Positions 33,675-42,466 of a DNA stretch of 64,000 nucleotides are shown one piece after another. Position numbers and translations under genes: made by a program. Position 1 is the first letter of the stretch. Every line of letters begins with the position of its first letter. Source of the stretch: Streptomyces sp. TRM68367 (lineage in GTDB: Bacteria > Actinomycetota > Actinomycetes > Streptomycetales > Streptomycetaceae); assembly GCF_014495685.1 (NCBI RefSeq), contig NZ_JACTVI010000021.1, positions 46,206 to 110,205 of the forward strand, read 5' to 3'. The notes under the pieces are model-generated. The model was not told the DNA's origin and made no database searches. It saw only the letters and a list, made by a program, of their open reading frames with translations.

Positions 33675-34796
33675 TCAGCGGCGCGACATGTAGATGTCGA
33701 GCGCCTTGTGGAGCAGTTTGTTGAGCGGGAAGTCCCACTCGCCGAGGTATTCTGCGGCCTGGCCGCCCGTGCCCACCTTGAACTGGATCAGGCCGAAGAG
33801 GTGATCGGTCTCGTCCAGCGAGTCGGAGATGCCGCGCAGGTCGTACACGGTGGCGCCGAGCGCGTAGGCGTCACGCAGCATCGTCCACTGCATCGCGTTC
33901 GAGGGACGGACCTCACGGCCGATGTTGTCGGAGGCGCCGTAGGAGTACCAGACGTGCCCGCCGACGATCAGCATCGTCGCCGCCGACAGGTTCACGCCGT
34001 TGTGCCGGGCGAAGTACAGCCGCATGCGGTTGGGGTCCTCGGTGTTGAGAGCCGACCACATGCGCTGGAAGTACGACAGCGGGCGCGGCCGGAAGTGGTC
34101 GCGCGCGGCCGTGATCTCGTACAGCCGCTGCCACTCCGGCAGGTCGTTGTAACCGCCCTGGACGACCTCGACGCCGGCCTTCTCGGCCTTCTTGATGTTG
34201 CGCCGCCACAGCTGGTTGAAGTTCTTGTGGACCTCTTCCAACGAGCGGCCCTCCAGCGGCACCTGGAAGACGTAGCGGGGCTGTACGTCGCCGAAGCCGG
34301 CGCCGCCGTCCTCGCCCTGCTGCCAGCCCATACGACGGAGCTTGTCGGCCACCTCGAAGGCGCGCGGCTCGATGAAGTCCGCCTCGATGTCGCGCAGCCG
34401 CTTCACGTCCGGGTCCTGGATCCCCTTCTTGATGGACGCGGCCTCCCACCGCCGGATGACCACCGGCGGGCCCATCTTCACGGAGAAAGCGCCCTGCTGC
34501 TTCAGATGCGCCAGCATCGGCTCCATCCAGTCCTGGAGATTTGGCGCGAACCAGTTGATGACCGGGCCTTCGGGCAGATAGGCGAGGTAGCGCTTGATCT
34601 TGGGCAACTGCCGGTAGAGGACCAGACCCGCGCCGACCAGCTCGCCGGTCCGCTCGTCGAACCAGCCCAGGTTCTCCGAGCGCCATTCCGCCTTCACGTC
34701 CGCCCAGGCCGGGACCTGCATGTGACTCGCCGACGGCAGGCTCTGGATGTAGGCCAGATGCTGCTCGCGACTGATGGTCCTCAGGGTCAGGCTCAT
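33675..34796 (-). CDS. femX: Lipid II:glycine glycyltransferase FemX-type peptidyltransferase
   Basis: FemABX-family enzyme that transfers the first branch amino acid (glycine in Streptomyces) from tRNA to the stem peptide of peptidoglycan precursors. ATG 34796 gives MSLTLRTISREQHLAYIQSL and 373 residues. Tandem GNAT-like folds are recognisable: WADVKAEWRSENLGWFD and VGAGLVLYRQLPKIKRYLAYLPEGPVI (split here by context), then the second copy around VWYSYGASDNIGREVRPSNA and FGLIQFKVGTGG, the family's C-terminal signature. In S. coelicolor femX is known to be essential except in vancomycin-induced conditions. It precedes the alanine-racemase-like gene. Confidence 0.9.
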   Translation of the reverse strand: MSLTLRTISREQHLAYIQSLPSASHMQVPAWADVKAEWRSENLGWFDERTGELVGAGLVLYRQLPKIKRYLAYLPEGPVINWFAPNLQDWMEPMLAHLKQQGAFSVKMGPPVVIRRWEAASIKKGIQDPDVKRLRDIEADFIEPRAFEVADKLRRMGWQQGEDGGAGFGDVQPRYVFQVPLEGRSLEEVHKNFNQLWRRNIKKAEKAGVEVVQGGYNDLPEWQRLYEITAARDHFRPRPLSYFQRMWSALNTEDPNRMRLYFARHNGVNLSAATMLIVGGHVWYSYGASDNIGREVRPSNAMQWTMLRDAYALGATVYDLRGISDSLDETDHLFGLIQFKVGTGGQAAEYLGEWDFPLNKLLHKALDIYMSRR

Positions 34797-34962
34797 TCGG
34801 GGCGCTCCTCGGGCTGGTGTGTCCCCATGGGTACAGGGGCTCCGGCTCTCGCGGAAGCCTACTGCGCCTTGCGCGCGTCCCGGCTGGGCATACAGAACCT
34901 TCGCCCCGGCCTGTCGCGGCGACCGGGGCGTGCGCGGTGTCAGGAAGGGGGCGCGGGAGGCG

Positions 34963-35268
34963 TCAGCCGAAGAGGCCGCCGTGCGCCATGCCGAGGAAGA
35001 AGCCGATGCCGGCGGCACCCAGGCCCAGGATCAGGCCGAAGCGCTCGCGGGTCGTCTCCGAGATCCACTGGCCGTACGCGCCGGTGAAGATCCCCACCAG
35101 GCCGGCCCAGGAGCTGAGCAGGTGCAGGTCGTCGTCTACGAGCGCTACGACGAATGACGTGATGCCCAGCACCAGGGTCACCGCGAGCAGCGTGTCCTGG
35201 AGCGGATGGGGCTTGCCGTCCGTGGCGAAAAGGCCTCCGGCGGTGTTGGGTCGCGATGCCTGTGCCAT
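34963..35268 (-). CDS. Small conserved membrane protein
   Basis: A 101-residue protein of unknown function from ATG 35268 (MAQASRPNTAGGLFATDGKP). Three hydrophobic segments are visible: TLLAVTLVLGITSFVVALV, LLSSWAGLVGIFTGAYGQW and GLILGLGAAGIGFFLGMAHG. The codon bias fits the neighbours. It lies upstream of femX by 166 bases on the same strand. The longer frame to 35505 crosses the leader of rpsF and is rejected. Confidence 0.75.
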   Translation of the reverse strand: MAQASRPNTAGGLFATDGKPHPLQDTLLAVTLVLGITSFVVALVDDDLHLLSSWAGLVGIFTGAYGQWISETTRERFGLILGLGAAGIGFFLGMAHGGLFG

Positions 35269-35561
35269 GGGGCACCTCCTGCGGAAGACGGCGCATCGTA
35301 GCGCCATGCACACCCGATGTGTACAGATTGGCCGCCCTCGTGTGCGGATTTCAACCGCAGGCCGGTGTGCGGGTAGTCTGTACCGTCTGCACCGGTGTCT
35401 GCCCAAGCAGAGCCAGGTCATCCCTGCCGACCTGGGAAACCGTCCACCGACCCCGATTGTCAGTGGCGGCTGATTTACTGACAGGCACTGTTGCGTACGC
35501 ATCACGACCCTCCTGCCACGGAACGACCGTGGCCGCTGAGTCCAAAGGAGGTGGGTTCCAC
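35269..35561. promoter_or_regulatory. Leader and promoter region of the rpsF operon
   Basis: A 293-base divergent gap. A strong purine-rich ribosome-binding sequence AAAGGAGG lies at 35544-35551, 10 bases before the rpsF start. The long leader could hold autoregulatory RNA structure for S6:S18, which is common before rpsF, but no such fold was established by eye. Confidence 0.4.
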
Positions 35562-35852
35562 ATGCGTCACTACGAGGTGATGGTCATCCTCGACCCCGAT
35601 CTTGAGGAGCGCGCTGTCTCCCCGCTGATCGAGAACTTCCTCTCCGTCGTCCGTGACGGTGGCGGAAAGGTCGAGAAGGTCGACACCTGGGGCCGTCGTC
35701 GTCTCTCGTACGAGATCAAGAAGAAGCCCGAGGGCATCTACTCGGTCATCGACCTGCAGGCCGAGCCTGCGGTCGTCAAGGAGCTCGACCGCCAGATGAA
35801 CCTGAACGAGTCGGTCCTCCGGACCAAGGTCCTCCGTCCCGAGACCCACTGA
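35562..35852 (+). CDS. rpsF: 30S ribosomal protein S6
   Basis: A 96-residue protein of the small subunit, starting MRHYEVMVILDPDLEERAVS. The family segments GGKVEKVDTWGRRRLSYEIKKK and GIYSVIDLQAEP are present. The first gene of rpsF-ssb-rpsR-rplI. It pairs with S18 in the ribosome. A strong AAAGGAGG lies upstream. Confidence 0.98.
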   Translation: MRHYEVMVILDPDLEERAVSPLIENFLSVVRDGGGKVEKVDTWGRRRLSYEIKKKPEGIYSVIDLQAEPAVVKELDRQMNLNESVLRTKVLRPETH

Positions 35853-35929
35853 GCCGTTCCGCTCAGCTGATCCCGGGCTTCGAGTAGCAGCCAAGCAGCC
35901 AGCAGCAAACCCGCCGAGAGGTTCCCCCA

Positions 35930-36511
35930 ATGGCAGGCGAGACCGTCATTACGGTCGTCGGCAACCTTGTCGATGACCCCGAGCTGCGCTTCACCCCCTC
36001 CGGTGCGGCCGTCGCGAAGTTCCGTGTCGCGTCCACTCCCCGCACCTTCGACCGCCAGACGAACGAGTGGAAGGACGGCGATAGCCTCTTCCTGACCTGC
36101 TCGGTCTGGCGCCAGGCGGCGGAGAACGTCGCCGAGTCGCTCCAGCGAGGCATGCGCGTCATCGTGCAGGGCCGGCTGAAGCAGCGGTCCTACGAGGACC
36201 GCGAGGGCGTCAAGCGCACGGTCTACGAGCTGGACGTCGACGAGGTCGGCGCCAGCCTGCGCAATGCCACGGCCAAGGTCACCAAGACCACCGGCCGCGG
36301 TGGCCAGGGCGGTTACGGCGGCGGTGGAGGCGGCCAGGGTGGCGGCGGCTGGGGCGGTGGCCCCGGCGGCGGCCAGCAGGGCGGCGGCGCTCCCGCCGAC
36401 GACCCGTGGGCGACCGGCGCTCCCGCCGGTGGCCAGCAGGGCGGTGGCGGCGGCTGGGGCGGTGGCTCCGGCGGCAGCGGTGGCGGCTACTCGGACGAGC
36501 CTCCCTTCTGA
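35930..36511 (+). CDS. ssb: Single-stranded DNA-binding protein
   Basis: Coats single-stranded DNA during replication and repair. It has 193 residues. The OB fold covers about 1-115 (MAGETVITVVGNLVDDPELR, then FLTCSVWRQAAENVAESLQR and GRLKQRSYEDREGVKRTVYE). The remainder is Gly/Gln-rich (GGYGGGGGGQGGGGWGGG) and ends in the acidic tip SDEPPF that binds partner proteins. It sits between rpsF and rpsR, the usual arrangement. Confidence 0.97.
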   Translation: MAGETVITVVGNLVDDPELRFTPSGAAVAKFRVASTPRTFDRQTNEWKDGDSLFLTCSVWRQAAENVAESLQRGMRVIVQGRLKQRSYEDREGVKRTVYELDVDEVGASLRNATAKVTKTTGRGGQGGYGGGGGGQGGGGWGGGPGGGQQGGGAPADDPWATGAPAGGQQGGGGGWGGGSGGSGGGYSDEPPF

Positions 36512-36556
36512 GGGCGGGTTCGTACCCCAACTTCTTGATCACACAGGAGATACACC

Positions 36557-36793
36557 ATGGCGAAGCCGCCTGTGCGCAAGCCGAAGAAGAAGGTCTGCGC
36601 TTTCTGCAAGGACAAGGTCACGTACGTGGACTACAAGGACACGAACATGCTGCGGAAGTTCATTTCCGACCGCGGCAAGATCCGTGCCCGCCGCGTGACC
36701 GGCAACTGCACGCAGCACCAGCGTGACGTCGCCACGGCCGTCAAGAACAGCCGTGAGATGGCGCTGCTGCCCTACACCTCCACCGCGCGCTAA
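36557..36793 (+). CDS. rpsR: 30S ribosomal protein S18
   Basis: A 78-residue basic protein, MAKPPVRKPKKKVCAFCKDK. It retains the CxxC pair (CAFC) of the zinc-binding form of S18, implying the zinc-dependent paralogue type. The core YVDYKDTNMLRKFISDRGKI and RVTGNCTQHQRDVATAVKNS is typical. It is the third gene of the operon, preceded by AGGAG at 36544-36548. Confidence 0.97.
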   Translation: MAKPPVRKPKKKVCAFCKDKVTYVDYKDTNMLRKFISDRGKIRARRVTGNCTQHQRDVATAVKNSREMALLPYTSTAR

Positions 36794-36811
36794 GGGAAGG
36801 GTGACCGACAC

Positions 36812-37258
36812 ATGAAGATCATCCTCACCCACGAGGTCTCCGGCCTCGGCGCCGCTGGCGATGTCGTCGACGTCAAGGACGGCTACGCCCGCAACTACTT
36901 GATCCCGCGGAACTTCGCGATCCGCTGGACCAAGGGCGGCGAGAAGGACGTCGAGCAGATCCGTCGTGCTCGCAAGATCCACGAGATCCAGACCATCGAG
37001 CAGGCCAACCAGATCAAGGCCCAGCTCGAGGGTGTCAAGGTCCGTCTTGCCGTCCGTGCCGGCGAGGCCGGTCGTCTCTTCGGTTCCGTCACGCCGGCCG
37101 ACATCGCCTCGGCGATCAAGGACGCCGGCGGTCCCGAGGTCGACAAGCGCCGCATCGAGGTCGCCTCGGCGATCAAGACGCTGGGCGCTCACGAGACGTC
37201 CGTGCGTCTGCACCCCGAGGTTGCCGCCAGGGTCAACATCGAGGTCGTCGCTGCCTGA
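36812..37258 (+). CDS. rplI: 50S ribosomal protein L9
   Basis: A 148-residue two-domain protein of the large subunit. The N-terminal domain shows MKIILTHEVSGLGAAGDVVD followed by VKDGYARNYLIPRNFA, the L9 signature. A long connecting helix and the C-terminal domain (RLFGSVTPADIASAIKDAGG) follow. Last gene of the rpsF operon. Its natural terminator appears to have been split by the insertion element that begins 45 bases downstream. Confidence 0.97.
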   Translation: MKIILTHEVSGLGAAGDVVDVKDGYARNYLIPRNFAIRWTKGGEKDVEQIRRARKIHEIQTIEQANQIKAQLEGVKVRLAVRAGEAGRLFGSVTPADIASAIKDAGGPEVDKRRIEVASAIKTLGAHETSVRLHPEVAARVNIEVVAA

Positions 37259-37302
37259 GCGCTGAAGCTCGCTGAAGCAGTGAGCGAGGGGCCCCTCGGT
37301 AC

Positions 37303-39091
37303 GACGCTGTTGGTTTATTCGGCCCTCGCGTGACGTCGGTCTCCACGATCCGGTTGTGGTCGTGGAGACCGACGTTGTTGTGTGGGGTGGGTGTCGATGC
37401 CGATGCAGCCGAAGGGTCCGGGGGAGATTCCGGCGGAGACGGTGCGGGTGGCCCGGGCGGCGTTCCCGAAGGGAAGCCTGGCGATCCGGGTCCGGGACGA
37501 GCTGGGGCCGATGATCCGGGACGAGGACTTCGCGGATCTGTTCGCCTCACGAGGCCGGCCTGCCTGGTCTCCGGCCGGGCTGGCGCTGGTGTCGGTGCTC
37601 CAGTTCGTGGAAGGGCTGACCGACCGCCAGGGCGCGGAGGCGGGGCGGGCACGGATCGACTTCAAGTACGCACTCGTGCTTCAACTCGACGATGTCGGCT
37701 TCGACTTCTCGGTGCTGTCGGAGTTCAGGGACCGGTTGGCCGGGGCCGATGGCGGGCGCCGGGCCATGGACGGTGTGCTGGTGGCAGCCCGCGAGAAGGG
37801 GCTGCTCAAGACCGCGGGCCGAGCCCGGACCGACTCCTCGCATGTGCTGTCGTCGGCGCGTGAGTTGTGCCGGCTGGAGCAGGTGGCCGAGACTCTGCGT
37901 GCGGCGTTGAACGCGCTCGCGCAGGCCGCTCCGGACTGGTTGTCCCGGGTGGCGGAGCCGGACTGGGTTCAGGCACTACGCCACCAGGGCCGAGGACTCC
38001 CGGTTCCCCAAGGCCCGCGCGAAGCGGGACGAGGTGGGGTCACGGATCGGCCGGGACGGGACACGTCTGCTGGAAGAGGTCTTCGCCGTTGAAGCCCCCG
38101 CAGCACTGCGTGCACTTGACGAGGTGGAGGTCCTGCGCCAGGTCTGGGTCCAGCACTTCCACCAGGTGGATGGCGAGGTGATGCGCAGGGGCCCAAGAGA
38201 CCGGCCGCCGGGCGCGACGCGCCTGGTCAGTTCCTATGACCTGGAGGCCCGTGTCGGCGTCAAACGGGACACTATGTGGGACGGATACAAGGTCCACCTC
38301 ACTGAGACTTGCGGCGAGGACGACGTTCCGAACCTGGTCACCAACGTGGTCGCCACCGTGGCAACCTTCGCGGACAACGCGATGAACGAGGAGATCCACG
38401 CTTCCCTCGCCGCCCGGGACTGCCTGCCCGCCGAGCACTGGGTGGATGCCGGCTACCCCACCGCCGCCCACCGTCCTCGCCGCCCGCACCCGGCACCGCG
38501 TCGAGCTGCACGGGCCACTGGTCGGCAACACATCGTCCCAGGCCAAGGGAGCTTTCGGGCTGGATGCGTTCACCGTCGACTGGGAACATCATCAGGTGAC
38601 CTGCCCAGGCGGTGTGACCGCCACGGACTGGTATCCCCGAAACGATTCCAAGGGCCTGCCGGTCGTCCGCGTCAGGTTCCCCGCCAGCCGCTGCGGCCCC
38701 TGTCCCCACCTGCGTGCCTGCGTCAGCTCGACCACCGGCCACCACCGGGAACTCATGCTGCGGCAACAGCAAGCCCAGCACGACGCCATCCGGCACATCC
38801 GCGCTGAACAGCAGACCGATGCGTGGAAGGAGCGCTACAAGATCCGTGCCGGTGTCGAGGGCACCATTTCCCAAGCCGTCGGGCGCTGCGGCCTGCGCAG
38901 ATCCCGCTACCGGGGCCTGACGAAGACCAGCCTCCAGCACCAGCTCACCGGAGCCGCCCTCAACCTCGCCCGAATCGACGCCCACCTGACACACCCCGAG
39001 CCCACACCCGCACCAGCCACTTCGCAGCACTGTGCCCCGCCGAACTGACGCTCGGCGGGGCACAACAGGGGCCGAATAAACCAACAGCGTC
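37303..39091 (+). mobile_element. IS1182-type insertion element with perfect 23-bp ends
   Basis: A 1,789-bp element. Its ends 37303-37325 and 39069-39091 are perfect 23-bp inverted repeats (outer part GACGCTGTTGGTTTATTCGG). It carries one transposase frame broken by two frameshifts. No flanking direct repeat longer than a few bases was found. The outer GAC/GTC may belong to the target rather than the element. Confidence 0.88.
37397..39048 (+). pseudogene. IS1182 family transposase (two frameshifts)
   Basis: A DDE transposase of the IS1182 type. The first segment (37397 to about 37975) reads MPMQPKGPGEIPAETVRVAR with FEFS-like FDFSVLSEFRDRL. The frame then shifts by one near 37975, where the continuation is YATRAEDSRFPKARAKRDE, VSSYDLEARVGVKRDTMWDG and YKVHLTET. 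A second shift near 38460 leads to VELHGPLVGNTSSQAKGAFG, the CPGG and CGPCPHLRAC cysteine cluster, and GVEGTISQAVGRCGLRRSRY with the final Glu. Apart from the two shifts, all parts of a 550-residue transposase are present, so the inactivation looks recent, unless one shift is a sequencing error. Confidence 0.85.
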
Positions 39092-39125
39092 CCGGCCGGC
39101 GGGGTCCCCTCGTTCATGCACGCAC

Positions 39126-39139
39126 GTTTCACGTGAAAC
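39126..39139. promoter_or_regulatory. parS: parS site 9
   Basis: Exact GTTTCACGTGAAAC between the insertion element and the MATE gene. Confidence 0.95.
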
Positions 39140-39144
39140 GCGGG

Positions 39145-39158
39145 GTTTCACGTGAAAC
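39145..39158. promoter_or_regulatory. parS: parS site 10
   Basis: Exact GTTTCACGTGAAAC, only five bases after site 9, forming a tandem pair. It ends two bases before the MATE stop. Confidence 0.95.
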
Positions 39159-39160
39159 GG

Positions 39161-40498
39161 TCAGCGTGTCGCGCCGGTCACCAGCCAGCGGCCCGAGCGG
39201 GTGCGCAGCCACAGGGTCAGCATGCGCACGGTCATCATCAGCGTCATGGCCGCCCAGAGCGCGGTGAGCCCGCCACCCAATGTGGGCACGAGCAGGGCCA
39301 CCGGAGTGAAGATCGCCAGCGTGACCAGCATCGCCCATGCCAGGTACGGTCCGTCACCCGCGCCCATCAGGACACCGTCCAGTACGAAGACGACGCCGGA
39401 GATCGGCTGCGCCGCGGCCACGATCACCAGAGCGGGCAGTGCCGTGTCCTTGACCGTGGCGTCACTGGTGAACAGGGGCAGGAACGCCGGCCGGCTGACC
39501 AGCACCAGCAGACCGAGGACGACGCCCACCGCGATTCCCCACTGGACCATGCGGCGGCAGGCGTCGCGGGCTCCCTGGACGTCCCCCGCCCCGAGGTAGC
39601 GCCCAATGATGGCTTGCCCCGCGATGGCGATGGCGTCGAGGGCGAAGGCGAGCAGGCTCCACAGGGACAGGATGATCTGGTGCGCCGCGATGTCGGCATC
39701 ACCGAGGCGGGCCGCGACGGCCGTGGCGATCATCAGGATGGCCCGCAGCGAGAGGGTGCGGACCAGCAAGGGTGCCCCGGCCTGTGCGAAGGCCCTGATC
39801 CCGGCGGCGTCGGGCCGCAGCGAGGCCCCGTGCCGACGCGCGCCGCGGACGACCACCACGAGATACGCCGCGGCCATGCCGCACTGTGCGATGACGGTGC
39901 CCCAGGCCGAGCCCGCGATGCCGAGATCGGCGCCGTAGACGAGGACGGCGTTGAGGGCGGCGTTGGCGACGAAGCCCGCGACGGCGACGTACAGCGGTGT
40001 CTTCGTGTCCTGCAGTCCGCGCAGGACGCCGGTCGCGGCAAGCACGACGAGCATGGCCGGTATGCCGAGCGAGGAGATCCTGAGATAGGTGGTCGCGTAC
40101 GGGGCGGCCGTGTCCGAGGCGCCCAAGAGTTCCACCAGGGCCGGTGCCGTGGGCAGGACCGCGGCGATGACGGCGGCGCCGAGCAGCAGGGCCAGCCAGA
40201 TACCGTCCATGCCCTGGCGGATGGCGGCCGGGAGATCGTCGGCACCGACGCGTCGGGCGACGGCCGCGGTGGTGGCGTAGGCGAGGAAGACGAAGACGCT
40301 GACGGCTGTCGTCAGGAGGGCGGAGGCGACGCCGAGTCCAGCGAGTTGTGCGGTCCCGAGATGGCCGACGATCGCGCTGTCGGCCAGCACGAAGAGGGGC
40401 TCGGCGACGAGTGCGCCGAAGGCCGGGACGGCCAGGGCGACGATCTCCCGGTCGTGCCGGCGCCGGACGGACCGGGGGCGCGCAGGGGCCTGTGTCAT
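39161..40498 (-). CDS. MATE family efflux transporter
   Basis: A 445-residue multidrug/toxin extrusion transporter (DinF-like branch) with 12 predicted helices. ATG 40498 gives MTQAPARPRSVRRRHDREIV; an ATG 14 codons upstream is less likely. Characteristic segments are VALAVPAFGALVAEPLFVLA-DSAIVGHLGTAQLAGL in helices 1-2 and AHQIILSLWSLLAFALDAIA in helix 7. The coupling ion and substrate are not readable. Its 3' end abuts a tandem parS pair. It is divergent from dnaB. Confidence 0.9.
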   Translation of the reverse strand: MTQAPARPRSVRRRHDREIVALAVPAFGALVAEPLFVLADSAIVGHLGTAQLAGLGVASALLTTAVSVFVFLAYATTAAVARRVGADDLPAAIRQGMDGIWLALLLGAAVIAAVLPTAPALVELLGASDTAAPYATTYLRISSLGIPAMLVVLAATGVLRGLQDTKTPLYVAVAGFVANAALNAVLVYGADLGIAGSAWGTVIAQCGMAAAYLVVVVRGARRHGASLRPDAAGIRAFAQAGAPLLVRTLSLRAILMIATAVAARLGDADIAAHQIILSLWSLLAFALDAIAIAGQAIIGRYLGAGDVQGARDACRRMVQWGIAVGVVLGLLVLVSRPAFLPLFTSDATVKDTALPALVIVAAAQPISGVVFVLDGVLMGAGDGPYLAWAMLVTLAIFTPVALLVPTLGGGLTALWAAMTLMMTVRMLTLWLRTRSGRWLVTGATR

Positions 40499-40958
40499 GT
40501 GCACCAATCTAATCGTCCACAGGTAATAAGTGCAAAGCAATTATGACCCTTACTCACCCTTGCGTGGCGCCGCCTGCCGTGTACGGTTCGGAACGATCTT
40601 GAGCCGACTGGGGAAGTTTTTGTTCTGCACAGCCGGTGGATGGCAATGCAGCAGGTCAAGCCCGCTTTTCCGGAAGGGTGGAGAAGCTTGTTCACAGGCT
40701 GTCCACCGGGCCGTGCACAGGTTTCGCGGAGTTCTCCACAGCATCTGAGCCGTCGTCCACATGGCCTGTGGATAACCAGATTGGCTGACGGTGCCGACGG
40801 GCCTACGGTTGTCCGGCGCCCACTCCGTCCGCCGGTTTTCAAACCGCCATAAAACCGGCGCGTCACAACCGGAGTTGGGCCTCTCAATTTGTCAGTGCCG
40901 TGCCGTAGAAAAGAGGGGCACGGCTAGGTCCGCTCGGCGGACGGGAGGAGGTGGCTCG
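40499..40958. promoter_or_regulatory. DnaA-box-rich region upstream of dnaB
   Basis: A 460-base divergent gap. It contains a perfect DnaA box on the minus strand (TTATCCACA, 40767-40775) and near matches at 40513-40521 (TCGTCCACA), 40699-40707, 40732-40740 (TTCTCCACA) and 40753-40761 (TCGTCCACA). Three of these fall within 45 bases. A strong ribosome-binding sequence GGGAGGAGG lies at 40943-40951 for dnaB. Clusters of DnaA boxes near oriC have been reported in S. coelicolor (H69, H24, D78); this may be one of them. Confidence 0.6.
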
Positions 40959-42437
40959 GTGAGCATTTCCGAGCCCTTGGACGACCCGTGGGCCGACAGC
41001 GGTCCCAGTGATCGTCTGCCCGCCTCCCGCCGCCGCGGCGACGGGCCCCGGGGTCGCGACGAGCAGCACGACCGCGGCCAGGACGACGGAGTGTGGGACG
41101 GCGCGGGCCCGTCGTTCGAACGTGTACCGCCCCAGGACCTGGAGGCCGAGCAGTCGGTCCTCGGCGGCATGCTCCTGTCCAAGGACGCCATCGCGGACGT
41201 CGTCGAGATCCTCAAGGGCCACGACTTCTACAAGCCGGCCCACGAGACGATCTACCAGGCCGTCCTCGACGTCTACGCCAAGGGCGAGCCGGCCGACCCC
41301 ATCACGATCGCCGCCGAGCTGACCAAGCGCGGCGAGATCAACAAGGTGGGCGGCGCGGCGTATCTGCACACCCTCGTCCAGACGGTCCCGACGGCGGCCA
41401 ACGCCGCGTACTACGCGGAGATCGTCCATGAGCGCGCCGTCCTGCGCCGCCTGGTCGAGGCGGGGACACGCATCACGCAGATGGGGTATGCGGCCGACGA
41501 CGACGTCGACGAGATCGTCAACCGCGCCCAGGCGGAGATCTACGCGGTCACCGAGCAACGCACCAGCGAGGACTATCTGCCGCTCGGCGACATCATGGAG
41601 GGCGCGCTCGACGAGATCGAGGCGATCGGCTCGCGCAGCGGTGAGATGACCGGCGTGCCCACGGGGTTCACGGACTTCGACTCGCTCACCAACGGCCTGC
41701 ACCCCGGACAGATGATCGTCATCGCCGCGCGACCCGCGATGGGCAAGTCCACGCTCGCGCTGGACTTCGCGCGGGCGGCATCGATCAAGAACAACCTGCC
41801 CAGCGTTATCTTCTCGCTGGAGATGGGGCGCAACGAGATCGCGATGCGCCTGCTGTCCGCCGAGGCGCGGGTGGCCCTGCACCACATGCGGTCCGGGACG
41901 ATGACCGACGAGGACTGGACGCGTCTGGCGCGGCGGATGCCGGACGTCTCGGCGGCCCCGCTTTACATCGACGACTCCCCGAACCTGTCGATGATGGAGA
42001 TCCGTGCCAAGTGCCGGCGGCTCAAGCAGCGCAACGACCTCAAGCTGGTCGTCATCGACTACCTCCAGCTGATGCAGTCCGGCGGCTCCAAGCGGGCAGA
42101 GAGCCGTCAGCAGGAGGTCTCGGACATGTCCCGGAACCTCAAGTTGCTGGCGAAGGAGCTGGAGGTCCCGGTCATCGCGCTCTCCCAGCTGAACCGTGGT
42201 CCCGAGCAGCGCACGGACAAGAAGCCGATGGTCTCGGACCTGCGTGAGTCGGGGTCCATCGAGCAGGATGCCGACATGGTCATCCTGCTGCATCGCGAGG
42301 ACGCCTACGAGAAGGAGTCGCCGCGCGCGGGCGAGGCGGACCTGATCGTGGCGAAGCACCGTAACGGTCCGACGGCGACGATCACGGTCGCCTTCCAGGG
42401 GCACTACTCGCGGTTCGTGGACATGGCCCAGACCTGA
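40959..42437 (+). CDS. dnaB: Replicative DNA helicase DnaB
   Basis: Hexameric 5'-3' helicase at the replication fork. The GTG start at 40959 gives MSISEPLDDPWADSGPSDRL and 492 residues; GGGAGGAGG is 7 bases upstream. A hydrophilic N-terminal extension of about 50 residues precedes the DnaB N domain (PPQDLEAEQSVLGGMLLSKD). The RecA-like core shows Walker A ARPAMGKSTLALD, IFSLEMGRNEIAMRLL, Walker B LVVIDYLQLM and ALSQLNRGPEQRTDKKP. No intein is present. It stands alone, with DnaA-box-like sequences upstream. Confidence 0.97.
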   Translation: MSISEPLDDPWADSGPSDRLPASRRRGDGPRGRDEQHDRGQDDGVWDGAGPSFERVPPQDLEAEQSVLGGMLLSKDAIADVVEILKGHDFYKPAHETIYQAVLDVYAKGEPADPITIAAELTKRGEINKVGGAAYLHTLVQTVPTAANAAYYAEIVHERAVLRRLVEAGTRITQMGYAADDDVDEIVNRAQAEIYAVTEQRTSEDYLPLGDIMEGALDEIEAIGSRSGEMTGVPTGFTDFDSLTNGLHPGQMIVIAARPAMGKSTLALDFARAASIKNNLPSVIFSLEMGRNEIAMRLLSAEARVALHHMRSGTMTDEDWTRLARRMPDVSAAPLYIDDSPNLSMMEIRAKCRRLKQRNDLKLVVIDYLQLMQSGGSKRAESRQQEVSDMSRNLKLLAKELEVPVIALSQLNRGPEQRTDKKPMVSDLRESGSIEQDADMVILLHREDAYEKESPRAGEADLIVAKHRNGPTATITVAFQGHYSRFVDMAQT

Positions 42438-42466
42438 CCGTCCATGCGCGCCACTAAGGTGGACTG

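Noticed and set aside
35269..35505. Upstream extension of the small membrane protein before femX
   Set aside because: It runs antisense into the rpsF leader and has Arg/Cys-rich composition unlike the membrane core.
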